From Hydrogenophaga sp. (lineage in GTDB: Bacteria; Pseudomonadota; Gammaproteobacteria; Burkholderiales; Burkholderiaceae_C): a DNA stretch of 64,000 bases. The number at the start of each line of letters is the position of its first letter. Position 1 is the stretch's first letter. The stretch covers positions 62,001 through 126,000 of the forward strand of contig JAURYH010000029.1 of assembly GCA_030653975.1 (NCBI GenBank), in the 5' to 3' direction. A program made the translations under genes and the position numbers. Shown one piece after another: positions 33,709 through 42,346 of this stretch. The notes beneath the pieces are model-generated. The model was not told where the DNA came from, ran no database searches, and was given only the letters and a program-made list of their open reading frames with translations.

Positions 33709-36051
33709 TCAGGCGCTCACATCGGTGAGCACCGCACCCACGCGGCGCTGCAGCCGGTAAGGCGGCAAGCCCTTGAGCATGCGCCGCCCGTACGACTGGC
33801 GCAGCAGCCGGGCATCGTAGCAAACCACCACCGCTTCGTCGGTCTCGCTGCGCAAGGCCCTGCCGGTCCACTGGAGAAGGCGCGCGCCGGTGGCGGGCAC
33901 CACGAGTTCGCTGAACGGGTCGCGCCCCTGCGCCTTCAGCCAGTCCGCGCGCGCCTGGCCCACCGGGTCGCTCGGCGAGGCGAACGGCAGCTTGGTGATG
34001 AACACCCACTCGCAGAGCTCGCCCGGCAAATCCAGCCCCTCGCCGAACGACTGCAGTCCGAACAGGATGGACGCGCCGCCCGCTGCCACGCGCTCGGCGT
34101 GCTGGCGCAGCAGCTGCGTGCGCGAGGCCTCGCCCTGCGCCAGCACCTTGTCGCGCAGCTCGCGGTGCAGGCCGCGCTCCAGCAGCTCCTGCGCGCGCCG
34201 CATCAGCGCCTTGGAAGTGAACAGCACCAGCGCGCCGCGCTGCACGCTGGCCAGGTCGTCCATCAGGGCGTCGAGCATTTCGCGGCTGTAGGCCTCCACG
34301 TCTTTCGGGTCGGCCTGGGTCTGCACCACGATCAGCCGGCCCTGGCGCGCATGGTCGAACGGGCTTTGCACTTCGCGCGCCACCACCGCGTCGTCAAACG
34401 CCAGGCCGGATTCGTGCAGAAAGTGATCGAAGCCGCCGCAGGTCACGAGCGAGGCCGAGGTAACCACCGCTGCGCGCACCTTGCTCCAGAGCTGGTGGCG
34501 CAGCAGGCTGCCGGGTTGCAGCGGGCAGGCATTCGCCGTGAGCGTCACCAGGCCGTGCTGGATACCGGCTTCGAGCCACTTGGCCAACGGCGGCTGGCCG
34601 GCGGCCGGGTCCTGCAGCCAGAGTTCGGCCGTGGCCTGCGCGTGCTGCAGGCGCGGCGCCAGCACGCCCAGGCGGCTGTAGAGCCGGGCGCAGCGCGCGG
34701 CGTCGCCCGGGTTGTCGCGCGCGTTGGCCTTGAGCTGCGTGGCCAGGGTTTCCATCACCTTCAGCAAGGCGCTGGCGCGGCTGTGCAGTTGGGCCACGGT
34801 TTCCATCCACTCGGGCGGCAGCGCGCCGCCTTCGAAGCGATCCACCACCGGCGCGCCCGCGGCGTCAAAACCGCCGCGCGCGGGTGTGCGGCTGGGCGCG
34901 CGGCCGGTGAGCGCCGCCCACGCCGGCAGCGCGCCGATGCGCGCCATCGCCAGCCGCGCCAGCTCGCCCTGTGCGCTCTTCATCTCGCGCGCCAGCGCAG
35001 CCACGTCCACGCCCGGCGTGTGTTGCATCGCGCCGGCCACTTCGTCCACCGCGCGCGGCAGGCGGTCCAGCCACTGGCTGCGCATCAGGTCCATGCTTTC
35101 GCTGAACTGGCCTTGCGCCACGGCGCCGAGGTGGTGCGCCTCGTCGAACACCAGATAACAGTCTTCGGGCGCGGGCAGCGCGTGCAGGCCCAGCGTGGAC
35201 AGCAGCAAATCGTGGTTCACCACGATCACCTGCGACTGCGCCAGCCTCGCGCGCGCCTGGTAGTAGCTGCAGCTGTTGTAGCTTGGGCAGTGGCGCGCGG
35301 TGCAGCTGTGGCGCTCGGCCGCCACCGGGCTCCAGAGTTCGCCCTCGGGCGGCTCGTCGAGCCGGTCGCGGTCGCCGTCCCAGGCGCCGCTGTCGAGCTG
35401 CACGGTCCACTGCATGTATTGCTTGGCGCGCTCGCCCCAGCGTTCGGCCGCGCGCGCGCTGGCCGCGGCCGAGGCCACGGTGTGTGCCGCGATGCCGGCC
35501 GCCGAGGCGTCGGGGGTTTCGCTGGCGTCGTCGCTTTCAAACAGGTCGGCGCTCGCCGCGTCGCCGCCGCTGAGCTGGTCCAGCTTCAGGCGGCAGACGT
35601 AACGACCACGGCCCTTGGCCAGCGCATAGGTGAACGGCTCGGGCAGCGCCGCGGCCAGCGCCGGCAGGTCTTTCGCGATCAGCTGCTCCTGCAGCGCCAC
35701 CGTGGCGGTGGAAATGACCACGCGCTTCTGCTGCGCCAGCGCGAGCGGGATCACGGTGGACACATAGGCCGCCGATTTGCCCACGCCCGTGCCGGCCTGC
35801 ACCACCGCGATGCCGCGCTCGGGCAAACCGGCTTCACCACTGACCGAACCGTCACCGAGCGACACGCCGCTGAGCGTGTGCGCGATCAGCGCCGCCATCT
35901 CGCGCTGGCCGGGGCGCGCGCGAAAGCCCGCGGCGTGCGACACCACGTGGTCGAAGGCGGCCAGGGCCAGCGCCTCGCGAGCGAGCGGGCCCGCCGGAAG
36001 AGCCTCGGTAACAGCGGCGGGAGCGTCGGGGGAGTCGGAGGGAGTGGACAT
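33709..36051 (-). CDS. DinG/XPD-type ATP-dependent DNA helicase
   Basis: The product is 780 aa. The superfamily 2 helicase motifs are Walker A GTGVGKSAAY, motif Ia SATVALQEQL, DEAHH, and motif VI LLQWTGRALRSETDE. Between motifs Ia and II there are at least four cysteines (in GRYVCRL, RHSCTARHC and YNSCSYY) that fit the Fe-S cluster of the XPD/DinG family. NHDLLLSTLG follows. It would unwind 5'-3' duplexes or R-loops in the nucleoid. Several DinG paralogues exist in this lineage, so I give no symbol. Confidence 0.9.
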   Translation of the reverse strand: MSTPSDSPDAPAAVTEALPAGPLAREALALAAFDHVVSHAAGFRARPGQREMAALIAHTLSGVSLGDGSVSGEAGLPERGIAVVQAGTGVGKSAAYVSTVIPLALAQQKRVVISTATVALQEQLIAKDLPALAAALPEPFTYALAKGRGRYVCRLKLDQLSGGDAASADLFESDDASETPDASAAGIAAHTVASAAASARAAERWGERAKQYMQWTVQLDSGAWDGDRDRLDEPPEGELWSPVAAERHSCTARHCPSYNSCSYYQARARLAQSQVIVVNHDLLLSTLGLHALPAPEDCYLVFDEAHHLGAVAQGQFSESMDLMRSQWLDRLPRAVDEVAGAMQHTPGVDVAALAREMKSAQGELARLAMARIGALPAWAALTGRAPSRTPARGGFDAAGAPVVDRFEGGALPPEWMETVAQLHSRASALLKVMETLATQLKANARDNPGDAARCARLYSRLGVLAPRLQHAQATAELWLQDPAAGQPPLAKWLEAGIQHGLVTLTANACPLQPGSLLRHQLWSKVRAAVVTSASLVTCGGFDHFLHESGLAFDDAVVAREVQSPFDHARQGRLIVVQTQADPKDVEAYSREMLDALMDDLASVQRGALVLFTSKALMRRAQELLERGLHRELRDKVLAQGEASRTQLLRQHAERVAAGGASILFGLQSFGEGLDLPGELCEWVFITKLPFASPSDPVGQARADWLKAQGRDPFSELVVPATGARLLQWTGRALRSETDEAVVVCYDARLLRQSYGRRMLKGLPPYRLQRRVGAVLTDVSA

Positions 36052-36161
36052 GCGGGGCCGGGGTCAAAAACCGATTGTCCCAGACGGTCTCGTGCGGGCG
36101 GTGGCCGTGCACGCAACTTGTGCACTGCACAATGCACCACAACGACATCCGAGAGCATTCC

Positions 36162-37271
36162 ATGGCCACCCGACGCAAGCCCGCCACCCGCCCGAACCGG
36201 CGCCCCGCCCGCCCCACCGGCGACCACCAGCTGATCGACCTCGCCCTGCAGGGCGGCGGCTCGCACGGCGCCTTCACCTGGGGCGTGCTGGACCGCCTGC
36301 TGGACGACGAGACGCTGGAAATCGCCGCCATCAGCGGCACCAGCGCCGGCGCCATGAACGCCGTGGCACTGGCCGCGGGCCTGATGGACGGCGGGCGCGC
36401 CGGTGCGCAACGCGTGTTGCGGCGCTTCTGGCAACGCGTGGCCGAAGCCTCGCCCTTCCACCACCTGGAAAACAACCCCTTCAACGCCCTGCTGGGCAGC
36501 CACACGCCCTGGATGCAGGCGCTGCTGGCGCCCTGGCAACAGGCGGCGCAGCTGGCGGTCAGCCCGTATTCACCCTACCAGCTCAACCCGCTGAACCTCA
36601 ACCCGCTGCGCGACATCCTGGTGGAGACGGTGGACTTCGAACGCGTCTGCGCCTGCCACAAAACCCGCCTGTACATCGCCGCCACGCAGGTGCGCACCGG
36701 GGCGCTGCGCGTGTTCGATCAGAGCCAGCTCACGCCCGACATGGTGCTCGCCTCGGCCTGCCTGCCGCGGCTGTTTCAGGCGGTGGAGATCGACGGCGAG
36801 GCCTACTGGGACGGCGGCTACGCCGGCAACCCCTCGCTCATGCCCCTGATCACCGACAGCCCGGCCGACGACCTGCTGCTGGTGCAGATCAACCCGCGCG
36901 AACGCGCGAGGGCCCCCACCCGCACCAGCGACATCCTCGACCGCATCGACGAAGTGACCTTCAACGCCAGCCTGCTGAAAGAGCTGCGCTCCATCGCGCT
37001 GCTCAAGCGCCTGATCGAAGAAGAAGGCCGCCCCGGCCACCATTACCGCAACCCGCTGTTCCAGCGCGTCGAGGCGCTGCGCCTGCACCTGATCGATGGC
37101 GGCGCCTCGCTCAGCACCCTGGGCGCGGGCAGCAAGACCCAGACCTCGCTGACTTTCCTGAACCGACTGCACGACCTGGGCCATGCCGCCGCCGACCAGT
37201 GGCTCGGCGAGCACCGGGCCGACATTGGCCAGCGCAGCAGCCACGACATCTTTCAGGCGCTTGACCAGTGA
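36162..37271 (+). CDS. Patatin-like phospholipase family protein
   Basis: The product is 369 aa from MATRRKPATRPNRRP. The oxyanion motif GGGSHG, nucleophile elbow GTSAGA and catalytic aspartate in DGGYAGNP give the patatin Ser-Asp dyad. The N-terminal 25 residues are very basic (Arg-rich), a possible membrane or RNA interaction patch. Its stop overlaps the GTG start of the permease gene. That coupled patatin-permease-hydrolase trio suggests lipid or hydroxy-acid ester processing. An in-frame ATG at 36075 is a less likely start. Confidence 0.88.
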   Translation: MATRRKPATRPNRRPARPTGDHQLIDLALQGGGSHGAFTWGVLDRLLDDETLEIAAISGTSAGAMNAVALAAGLMDGGRAGAQRVLRRFWQRVAEASPFHHLENNPFNALLGSHTPWMQALLAPWQQAAQLAVSPYSPYQLNPLNLNPLRDILVETVDFERVCACHKTRLYIAATQVRTGALRVFDQSQLTPDMVLASACLPRLFQAVEIDGEAYWDGGYAGNPSLMPLITDSPADDLLLVQINPRERARAPTRTSDILDRIDEVTFNASLLKELRSIALLKRLIEEEGRPGHHYRNPLFQRVEALRLHLIDGGASLSTLGAGSKTQTSLTFLNRLHDLGHAAADQWLGEHRADIGQRSSHDIFQALDQ

Positions 37272-38707
37272 CCAGCATCCTCGGCATCCTCATCGCGCTG
37301 GTGCTGCTCATGGCGCTGGCCTACCGCGGCGTGAGCGTGCTCATCCTCGCACCGCTCATGGCCCTGCTCGCAACGCTGTTCAGCCCCGGTGCACCACTGC
37401 TCGCCAGCTACACGCAGATCTTCATGCCCGCGCTGGGCGGCTTCGTGATCGCCTTCTTCCCGCTGTTCCTGCTCGGCGCCGTGTTCGGCAAACTCATGGA
37501 AGACTCGGGCGCCGCCACCGTGATCGCGCAGGCCATCGTGAAAACGCTGGGCGTGCAGCGCGCCATCCTGGCCATCGTGCTTGCCTGCGCGGTGCTGACC
37601 TACGGCGGCGTCTCGCTCTTCGTGGTGGCCTTTGCCGTGTACCCGATCGCGGCCGCGCTGTTCCGCCGCGCCGACGTGCCGCAGCGCCTCATTCCCGGCA
37701 CCATCGCGCTCGGCGCCTTCACCTTCACCATGACCGCGCTGCCCGGCACGCCCGCGATCCAGAACGCCATCCCCATGCCCTTCTTCGGCACCACGCCCTT
37801 CGCCGCGCCCGGCCTGGGCCTGATCGGCGGCGCGGTGATGCTGGTGCTGGGCACGCTGTGGCTGATGCGCCGCGCGGCCAGCGCCAAGGCCCGCGGCGAA
37901 GGCTATGGCGAGTCCTCGGCGCCCTCGGCCTTGAACGACCCGGCCAACGCCACGACCGCACGCGCCAGCACCACAACCCACCCGCCGCCCGATGCCCTGA
38001 GCGGCAACGCCTTCGCGCGCGCCATCGCCCCGGTGGTGCTGGTGATCGTGCTCAACTACCTGCTCGCCACCTGGCTGCTGCCCGCGCTCGACACCGGCTA
38101 CCTGTCCGAACCGCGCTACGGCAGCACCCGCATCGAGAACCTGCGCGGCATCTGGGCCGTGATCGCCGCGCTCGCCGCCGCCACCGTGCTGCTGGTGCTG
38201 CTGCAGCGCCCGCGCCTGCCCACCCTGGGCCAGACCCTGGAGACCGGTGCCACCAGCTCGGTGCTGCCGCTGCTCAACACCGCCTCGCAGGTGGGTTTTG
38301 GCGCCGTCATCGCCTCGCTCGCCGGCTTTGCGCTGATCCGCGACGCTGTGCTCGGCATCGCGCCCGGCAACCCGCTGGTCAGCATGTCCATCGCGGTCAA
38401 CATCCTGGCCGGCATCACCGGCTCCGCCTCGGGCGGCATGAGCATCGCGCTGCAGACCCTGGGCGAGACCTGGCTCGCCATGGGCCAGGCCGCCGGCATC
38501 GCGCCCGATCTGCTGCACCGCGTCACCGCCATCGCCACCGGCGGGCTCGACGCCCTGCCGCACAACGGCGCCGTCATCACCCTGCTGGGCATCTGCGGCC
38601 TCAGCCACCGCCAGGCTTATGCCGACATCTTCGTGGTCGCGGTGGCCATTCCCGTGCTCTCGCTGGTGGTCGTGGTGCTGCTGGGCACGGCCTTCGGATC
38701 CTTCTGA
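37268..38707 (+). CDS. GntP-family permease (gluconate/hydroxyacid:H+ symporter type)
   Basis: The product is 479 aa with a GTG start inside the patatin stop region. It has about 12 hydrophobic helices. The GntP-like blocks LLGAVFGKLMEDSGAATVIA, PGTPAIQNAIP and GLDALPHNGAVITLLGICGL are present. An extra hydrophilic loop (about 205-245, Ala/Ser/Thr-rich) interrupts the middle. It probably imports a hydroxy- or keto-acid. The stop overlaps the next ATG by one base (TGATG). Confidence 0.85.
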   Translation: MTSILGILIALVLLMALAYRGVSVLILAPLMALLATLFSPGAPLLASYTQIFMPALGGFVIAFFPLFLLGAVFGKLMEDSGAATVIAQAIVKTLGVQRAILAIVLACAVLTYGGVSLFVVAFAVYPIAAALFRRADVPQRLIPGTIALGAFTFTMTALPGTPAIQNAIPMPFFGTTPFAAPGLGLIGGAVMLVLGTLWLMRRAASAKARGEGYGESSAPSALNDPANATTARASTTTHPPPDALSGNAFARAIAPVVLVIVLNYLLATWLLPALDTGYLSEPRYGSTRIENLRGIWAVIAALAAATVLLVLLQRPRLPTLGQTLETGATSSVLPLLNTASQVGFGAVIASLAGFALIRDAVLGIAPGNPLVSMSIAVNILAGITGSASGGMSIALQTLGETWLAMGQAAGIAPDLLHRVTAIATGGLDALPHNGAVITLLGICGLSHRQAYADIFVVAVAIPVLSLVVVVLLGTAFGSF

Positions 38708-39579
38708 TGGCGCCCCTGCTGATCGGTCTCGGTCTGCTCGGCGCCGCCCTGTTCGGCGCCCGCCACGTGCTGCACCGCAGCCTGGCGCCCGAAGCCAGCA
38801 CCGATGGCCCGACCCCCGCCGAACTCGGCCTGCGAGCGCACGACGTGCAGATTCCCGGCGCGGCCGGCCAGCGCCTGTTCGCCTGGTACCTGCCCGCGCC
38901 CGCATCGGCCCCGCACCCCGCGCCCGCCGTGGTGCTGCTGCACGGCTGGGGCGGCAACGCCAGCACCCTGCTGCCCGCGGCGCAGGCGCTGCACAGCGCG
39001 GGCTTCGCCGTGCTGCTGCCCGAATCGCGCAACCACGGCCGCAGCAGCCGCACCGGCCACAGCTCGCTGCCCCGCTTCGCCGAAGACCTGGAAGCCGCGC
39101 TCGACTGGCTCGCCGCACAACCCGGTGTGGACCCGCAACGCCTCGCCGCGCTCGGTCATTCGGTGGGCGCTGCCGCGGTGTTGCTGGTGGCCTCGCGCCG
39201 TCCGGGGCTGGCCGCTGCGGTGAGCGTGAGCGCCTTCGCGCATCCCGAATGGGTCATGCGCCGCTGGCTCGCGCTGCGCCGCGTTCCCTACTGGCCGCTG
39301 GGCTGGCTGGTGAACCGCTACGTGGAATCGGTGATCGGTGCGCGTTTTGATCGCATCGCTCCGCTGGCCACGCTGGGCCAGGCCCTGTGCCCGGTGTTGC
39401 TGCTGCACGGCACTGAAGACCGCACCGTGCCGCTCGCCGATGCGCAGCAGCTCATCCAGCACAAAGGCAGCGCACGCGCCACCCTGCTGGCGCTGCAGGG
39501 CACCCACGAAGGTTTTGCCGATCCGTCCACCGCGACGCAGGCCGTGCTGGCGTTTCTGGCGCAGAGTGGCGCGGACTGA
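38707..39579 (+). CDS. Alpha/beta hydrolase with N-terminal membrane segment
   Basis: The product is 290 aa. A hydrophobic N-terminus (LLIGLGLLGAALFGARH) precedes a serine hydrolase domain: oxyanion loop LLHGWGGNAST, nucleophile GHSVGA, acid in HGTEDRTVP and histidine in GTHEGFAD. It is the third gene of the coupled patatin-permease-hydrolase operon. An esterase or lipase acting near the membrane is plausible. Confidence 0.85.
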   Translation: MAPLLIGLGLLGAALFGARHVLHRSLAPEASTDGPTPAELGLRAHDVQIPGAAGQRLFAWYLPAPASAPHPAPAVVLLHGWGGNASTLLPAAQALHSAGFAVLLPESRNHGRSSRTGHSSLPRFAEDLEAALDWLAAQPGVDPQRLAALGHSVGAAAVLLVASRRPGLAAAVSVSAFAHPEWVMRRWLALRRVPYWPLGWLVNRYVESVIGARFDRIAPLATLGQALCPVLLLHGTEDRTVPLADAQQLIQHKGSARATLLALQGTHEGFADPSTATQAVLAFLAQSGAD

Positions 39580-39582
39580 CCC

Positions 39583-39717
39583 GCTCACCCCGTCCCCCAC
39601 GATCTGCACGCCCAGGCAGAGCAGGATGAACGCCGACAGGCGCAGGAAGATCACCGTACCCGCCTCGCCCAAGGGCCGCAGCAGGCGCCGCTGATCATGG
39701 GAAACGGGTGTGCTCAA
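39583..39717 (-). pseudogene. C-terminal remnant of a MarC/NAAT-family membrane protein gene
   Basis: Between the hydrolase and BCCT genes, the minus-strand frame directly behind the BCCT stop reads about 43 residues that include GEAGTVIFLRLSAFILLCLG and QIVGDGV. This is the last transmembrane helix and C-terminal signature of MarC family proteins. The fragment has no ATG, lacks all upstream helices, and has lost its stop (the frame runs on antisense into the hydrolase gene). It is most likely the stump of a deleted marC-type gene. Confidence 0.5.
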
Positions 39718-41243
39718 GCGGCGGGCGGACGGTCCACCATGTCGCGGATGCGCCGGCGCAACGCGCGGTCGCGCCGCTGCTCCTCGTTCCAGTCTTCGCG
39801 CACGCCGCGCCAGAGCGCCAGCGCCATGAGCAGGATCACCAGCGTGAACGGCAGCGCGAACACGATGGTTGCCGTCTGCACCGCCTTCACGCCGCCGGCC
39901 AGCAGCAGGCTGATGGCGATGCCCGAGACCAGCAGGCCCCAGACGACCTTCACCCGGGGCCCCGGGTTTTCGTCGCCGCCGGTGCTCATCATGCCCAGCA
40001 CGAGCGTGGCCGAGTCCCCAGAGGTCACGAAGAACACCAGCACCAGCACGGTGGCCACGCCCGTCATCAGCCCGCCCAGCGGCAGCTGGTCGAACATGGC
40101 AAACAGCGCAGTGGACACATCGGCGTTCACCGCCTCGCTGATCGGCAGGCCCTGCATGATCTGCAGGTGCAGCGCCGTGCCGCCGAACACCGAGAACCAG
40201 ACAAACGCCGCCAGCGTGGGCGCCAGCACCGTGCCCAGGATGAACTCACGGATGGTCCGGCCGCGCGAAACGCGCGCGATGAACAGGCCCACGAAAGGCG
40301 ACCAGCTCACCCACCAGGCCCAGTAAAACACCGTCCAGCCGCCCACCCAGCCGCTGTCGCGGAAGGGCGTCATGCGCAGGCTCATGCGCACGAAGTCGCT
40401 CAGGTAGCTGCCCAGGGTGTTGGTGAAGGTGTCGATGATCGCCACCGTCGGACCCACCACAAACACCGTCAGCGCCAGCAAGCCCGCCACGATCAGGTTA
40501 AAGGTGGACAACCACTTGATGCCCCTGGTCACACCGGTCACGGCCGAAGTCAGGAAGAGAATCGTCGTCACCACGATGATGCCCACCTGCGATGCACCGC
40601 TCACCGGCAGCCCCACCACCGCGGCCAGGCCGCTGTTGATCTGCAACGCGCCCATGCCCAGCGAAGCCGCCACGCCAAAGGCCGTGGCGATCACCGCCAG
40701 CACGTTCACCAGCGGGCCGAGCTTCTTCATCGGGGCCCAGGGCAGCGCCTCCACCGCCGTGCTCACCAGCGCCGAGCCGCCCCGGCGGAACTGGAAAAAC
40801 GCAATCGCCAGCGCCACGATGCTGTACACCGCCCAGGGGTGCAGACCCCAGTGGAAAAAGCTGTAGCGCATGGCAGCGTTGGCCGCTTCGGGCGTGTGGG
40901 GTGCGATGCCCGGAGGCGGCGCGCCATAGTGCGAGATCGGCTCGGCCACGCCCCAGAACACCAGGCCGATGCCCATGCCGGCGGCAAAGAGCATGGCGAA
41001 CCAGGCCCCGATGGAAAACTCCGGCTCGTCGTCCTCGCCGCCGAGCTTGAGGTCGCCATAGCGGCTGACCGCCAGGATCAGCGCCATCACCACCAGGCCC
41101 AGCACCACCCACAGGTAGAACCAGCCGAAGTTGCGCGTGATGCCCGCCAGCGCGGTGTCGAACACCCCGCCCAGCGACGCCGGGGCGATCACGCCCCACA
41201 GAACAATGGCCAGGATCAGACCGGCCGACACGATGAGTTGCAT
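39714..41243 (-). CDS. BCCT-family betaine/choline/carnitine transporter
   Basis: The product is 509 aa, starting at MQLIVSAGLILAI behind GGAGGA. It has twelve membrane helices with the BCCT signatures GMGIGLVFWGVAEPISHYG, WGLHPWAVYSIVALAIAFF and, at the substrate site, FYWAWWVSWSPFVGLFIARV. It imports quaternary ammonium solutes (betaine, choline or related) with Na+ or H+. The short C-terminal tail is rich in Arg/Asp and lacks the long osmosensor tail seen in BetP. It is monocistronic. Confidence 0.92.
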   Translation of the reverse strand: MQLIVSAGLILAIVLWGVIAPASLGGVFDTALAGITRNFGWFYLWVVLGLVVMALILAVSRYGDLKLGGEDDEPEFSIGAWFAMLFAAGMGIGLVFWGVAEPISHYGAPPPGIAPHTPEAANAAMRYSFFHWGLHPWAVYSIVALAIAFFQFRRGGSALVSTAVEALPWAPMKKLGPLVNVLAVIATAFGVAASLGMGALQINSGLAAVVGLPVSGASQVGIIVVTTILFLTSAVTGVTRGIKWLSTFNLIVAGLLALTVFVVGPTVAIIDTFTNTLGSYLSDFVRMSLRMTPFRDSGWVGGWTVFYWAWWVSWSPFVGLFIARVSRGRTIREFILGTVLAPTLAAFVWFSVFGGTALHLQIMQGLPISEAVNADVSTALFAMFDQLPLGGLMTGVATVLVLVFFVTSGDSATLVLGMMSTGGDENPGPRVKVVWGLLVSGIAISLLLAGGVKAVQTATIVFALPFTLVILLMALALWRGVREDWNEEQRRDRALRRRIRDMVDRPPAA

Positions 41244-41695
41244 GAGAGTCCTCCTCCAGGAAAAGAGCCGTCCCGTCGACCGCGACGCAGGAAACAAGGC
41301 ACTCCGCCGCTCAGGGGCGAGCCTGGGCGATGCGGGTACCGGCGCAGCCGGGGAATCAAGCCAGAAGACGGCGGCGGTCCGGTCCGATGTAACGGTGAAT
41401 CCCGGCCCGCCGGGCCCATGCAGGGCGCTTCAGGGGGTGGCAGCGACGCCATTAAAGCGCGCTGAGCCGGGGCTGTCAGCAAGGACCGGCACCGCCAGCG
41501 CAGGGGGTGCGCCGGCCATGCCGTCATGAACGAAGGCGACATTGTGCCCGGATGAGCCTCGCCCCGTGAGCCTGTGCTCACATACCTGACTGACTGGCGC
41601 GGAGATGGTGCTCCTGACGGGGCACAGAACACCCCGCCGAGCGGCAAGTCCACCCTGACGGTTTGGGTCTTGCGCCGCTCAGCGCGACCAGATGC
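41244..41695. other. 452-bp stretch without a recognisable gene
   Basis: This is the BCCT leader and the space before the toxin-antitoxin pair. It contains a GC hairpin (CCCGGCCCGCCGGG, about 41402-41415) but no frame with convincing codon use, no riboswitch I recognise and no repeat copy. It marks the left edge of the accessory island. Confidence 0.5.
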
Positions 41696-41962
41696 TCAGC
41701 GCTCGGCCAGCCGCCCCGTCACGTATTTGTGCAGCACACTGGCAATGAGCGTCTGGTAGGGCATGCCCTGCTCCAGCGCCTTCACCTGAATATCCTGCAA
41801 GTCACCGGACGACAGGCGGATGTTCACTCGCTTGTCTTTCAAGGCGGTGGCGCGTGCCGCCGCCTTGAACTTCGCCAGCTCGGCTTTGCTGGCCACCGAC
41901 TTCAACGCGCCCTTGTCGAACGCGGCCAGCAGGTCGGTTTCGTATGCGTCAGTCTTGGGCAT
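41696..41962 (-). CDS. Antitoxin, BrnA/CopG-like
   Basis: The product is 88 aa. The C-terminal half (LKDKRVNIRLSSGDLQDIQV; ALEQGMPYQTLIASVLHKYV) is a ribbon-helix-helix-like DNA-binding antitoxin domain. It overlaps the upstream BrnT-like toxin gene by 14 bp, giving a toxin-first type II toxin-antitoxin operon. It would neutralise the toxin and repress the pair. Confidence 0.8.
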   Translation of the reverse strand: MPKTDAYETDLLAAFDKGALKSVASKAELAKFKAAARATALKDKRVNIRLSSGDLQDIQVKALEQGMPYQTLIASVLHKYVTGRLAER

Positions 41963-42242
41963 GGGGATCGTCCTGTTTCAAGTATTCGCGGGTCGCCTTG
42001 CGGCTAGGAATGACGGTTTTGAGGAAATAGTGATCGGCTTGTTCCACAAACGGCACCAGATACGCATACCCCTCAAACGCCACCACCAGCACCCGCTGAT
42101 TCGGGTACTTCGCCGGGTTCGGGTGGGCCAGTATGTCGAGCAAGCCACCGGCCTCCACCGCCACCACCATCTGCTCGAACGAAATGCCCCGCTCGCGCTG
42201 AAGCTGATCGTTTTTCTCCGGACCCCAGCGAAACGGTTTCAT
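41949..42242 (-). CDS. BrnT-like toxin (DUF497 family)
   Basis: The product is 97 aa. The pattern FRWGPEKNDQLQRERGISFE followed by NQRVLVVAFEGYAYLVPFVE resembles BrnT ribonuclease toxins, which share the RelE-like fold. It lies upstream of, and overlaps, its cognate antitoxin gene. The pair sits beside a fused restriction-methylation gene, a typical defence/stability island context. RNA cleavage is inferred from the family. Confidence 0.78.
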   Translation of the reverse strand: MKPFRWGPEKNDQLQRERGISFEQMVVAVEAGGLLDILAHPNPAKYPNQRVLVVAFEGYAYLVPFVEQADHYFLKTVIPSRKATREYLKQDDPHAQD

Positions 42243-42310
42243 GGGTCGGCAGTTTAAATCAGTGTGTGCCTTTTGTCACCAGATGGAGGGCGATCAACGG
42301 TCCAAAGGCC

Positions 42311-42337
42311 GAGGTGGTCGCAAACTGCGACCACCTC
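42311..42337. terminator. Strong hairpin after the restriction-methylation gene
   Basis: GAGGTGGTCGC and GCGACCACCTC form a perfect 11-bp stem with a 5-nt loop (AAACT), ten bases after the stop codon of the fused restriction enzyme gene. It lacks a T-tract on either side. It probably protects or terminates that transcript and separates it from the toxin-antitoxin operon. Confidence 0.5.
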
Positions 42338-42346
42338 CCAAGCCCC

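Noticed and set aside
37253-39118. 621-codon minus-strand frame opposite the GntP permease
   Set aside because: Arg/Gly-rich shadow. The plus strand shows permease helices and the GntP motifs.
37268-39579. GntP permease and hydrolase as one fused protein
   Set aside because: The stop and start overlap as TGATG, and the hydrolase has its own N-terminal hydrophobic start, so they are two genes.
39708-41465. 585-codon plus-strand frame opposite the BCCT gene
   Set aside because: His/Arg/Gln-rich shadow of a transporter with clear transmembrane helices on the other strand.
41244-41695. Riboswitch or small RNA in the BCCT leader
   Set aside because: Only a GC hairpin is seen; no pattern of a known riboswitch could be made out by eye.
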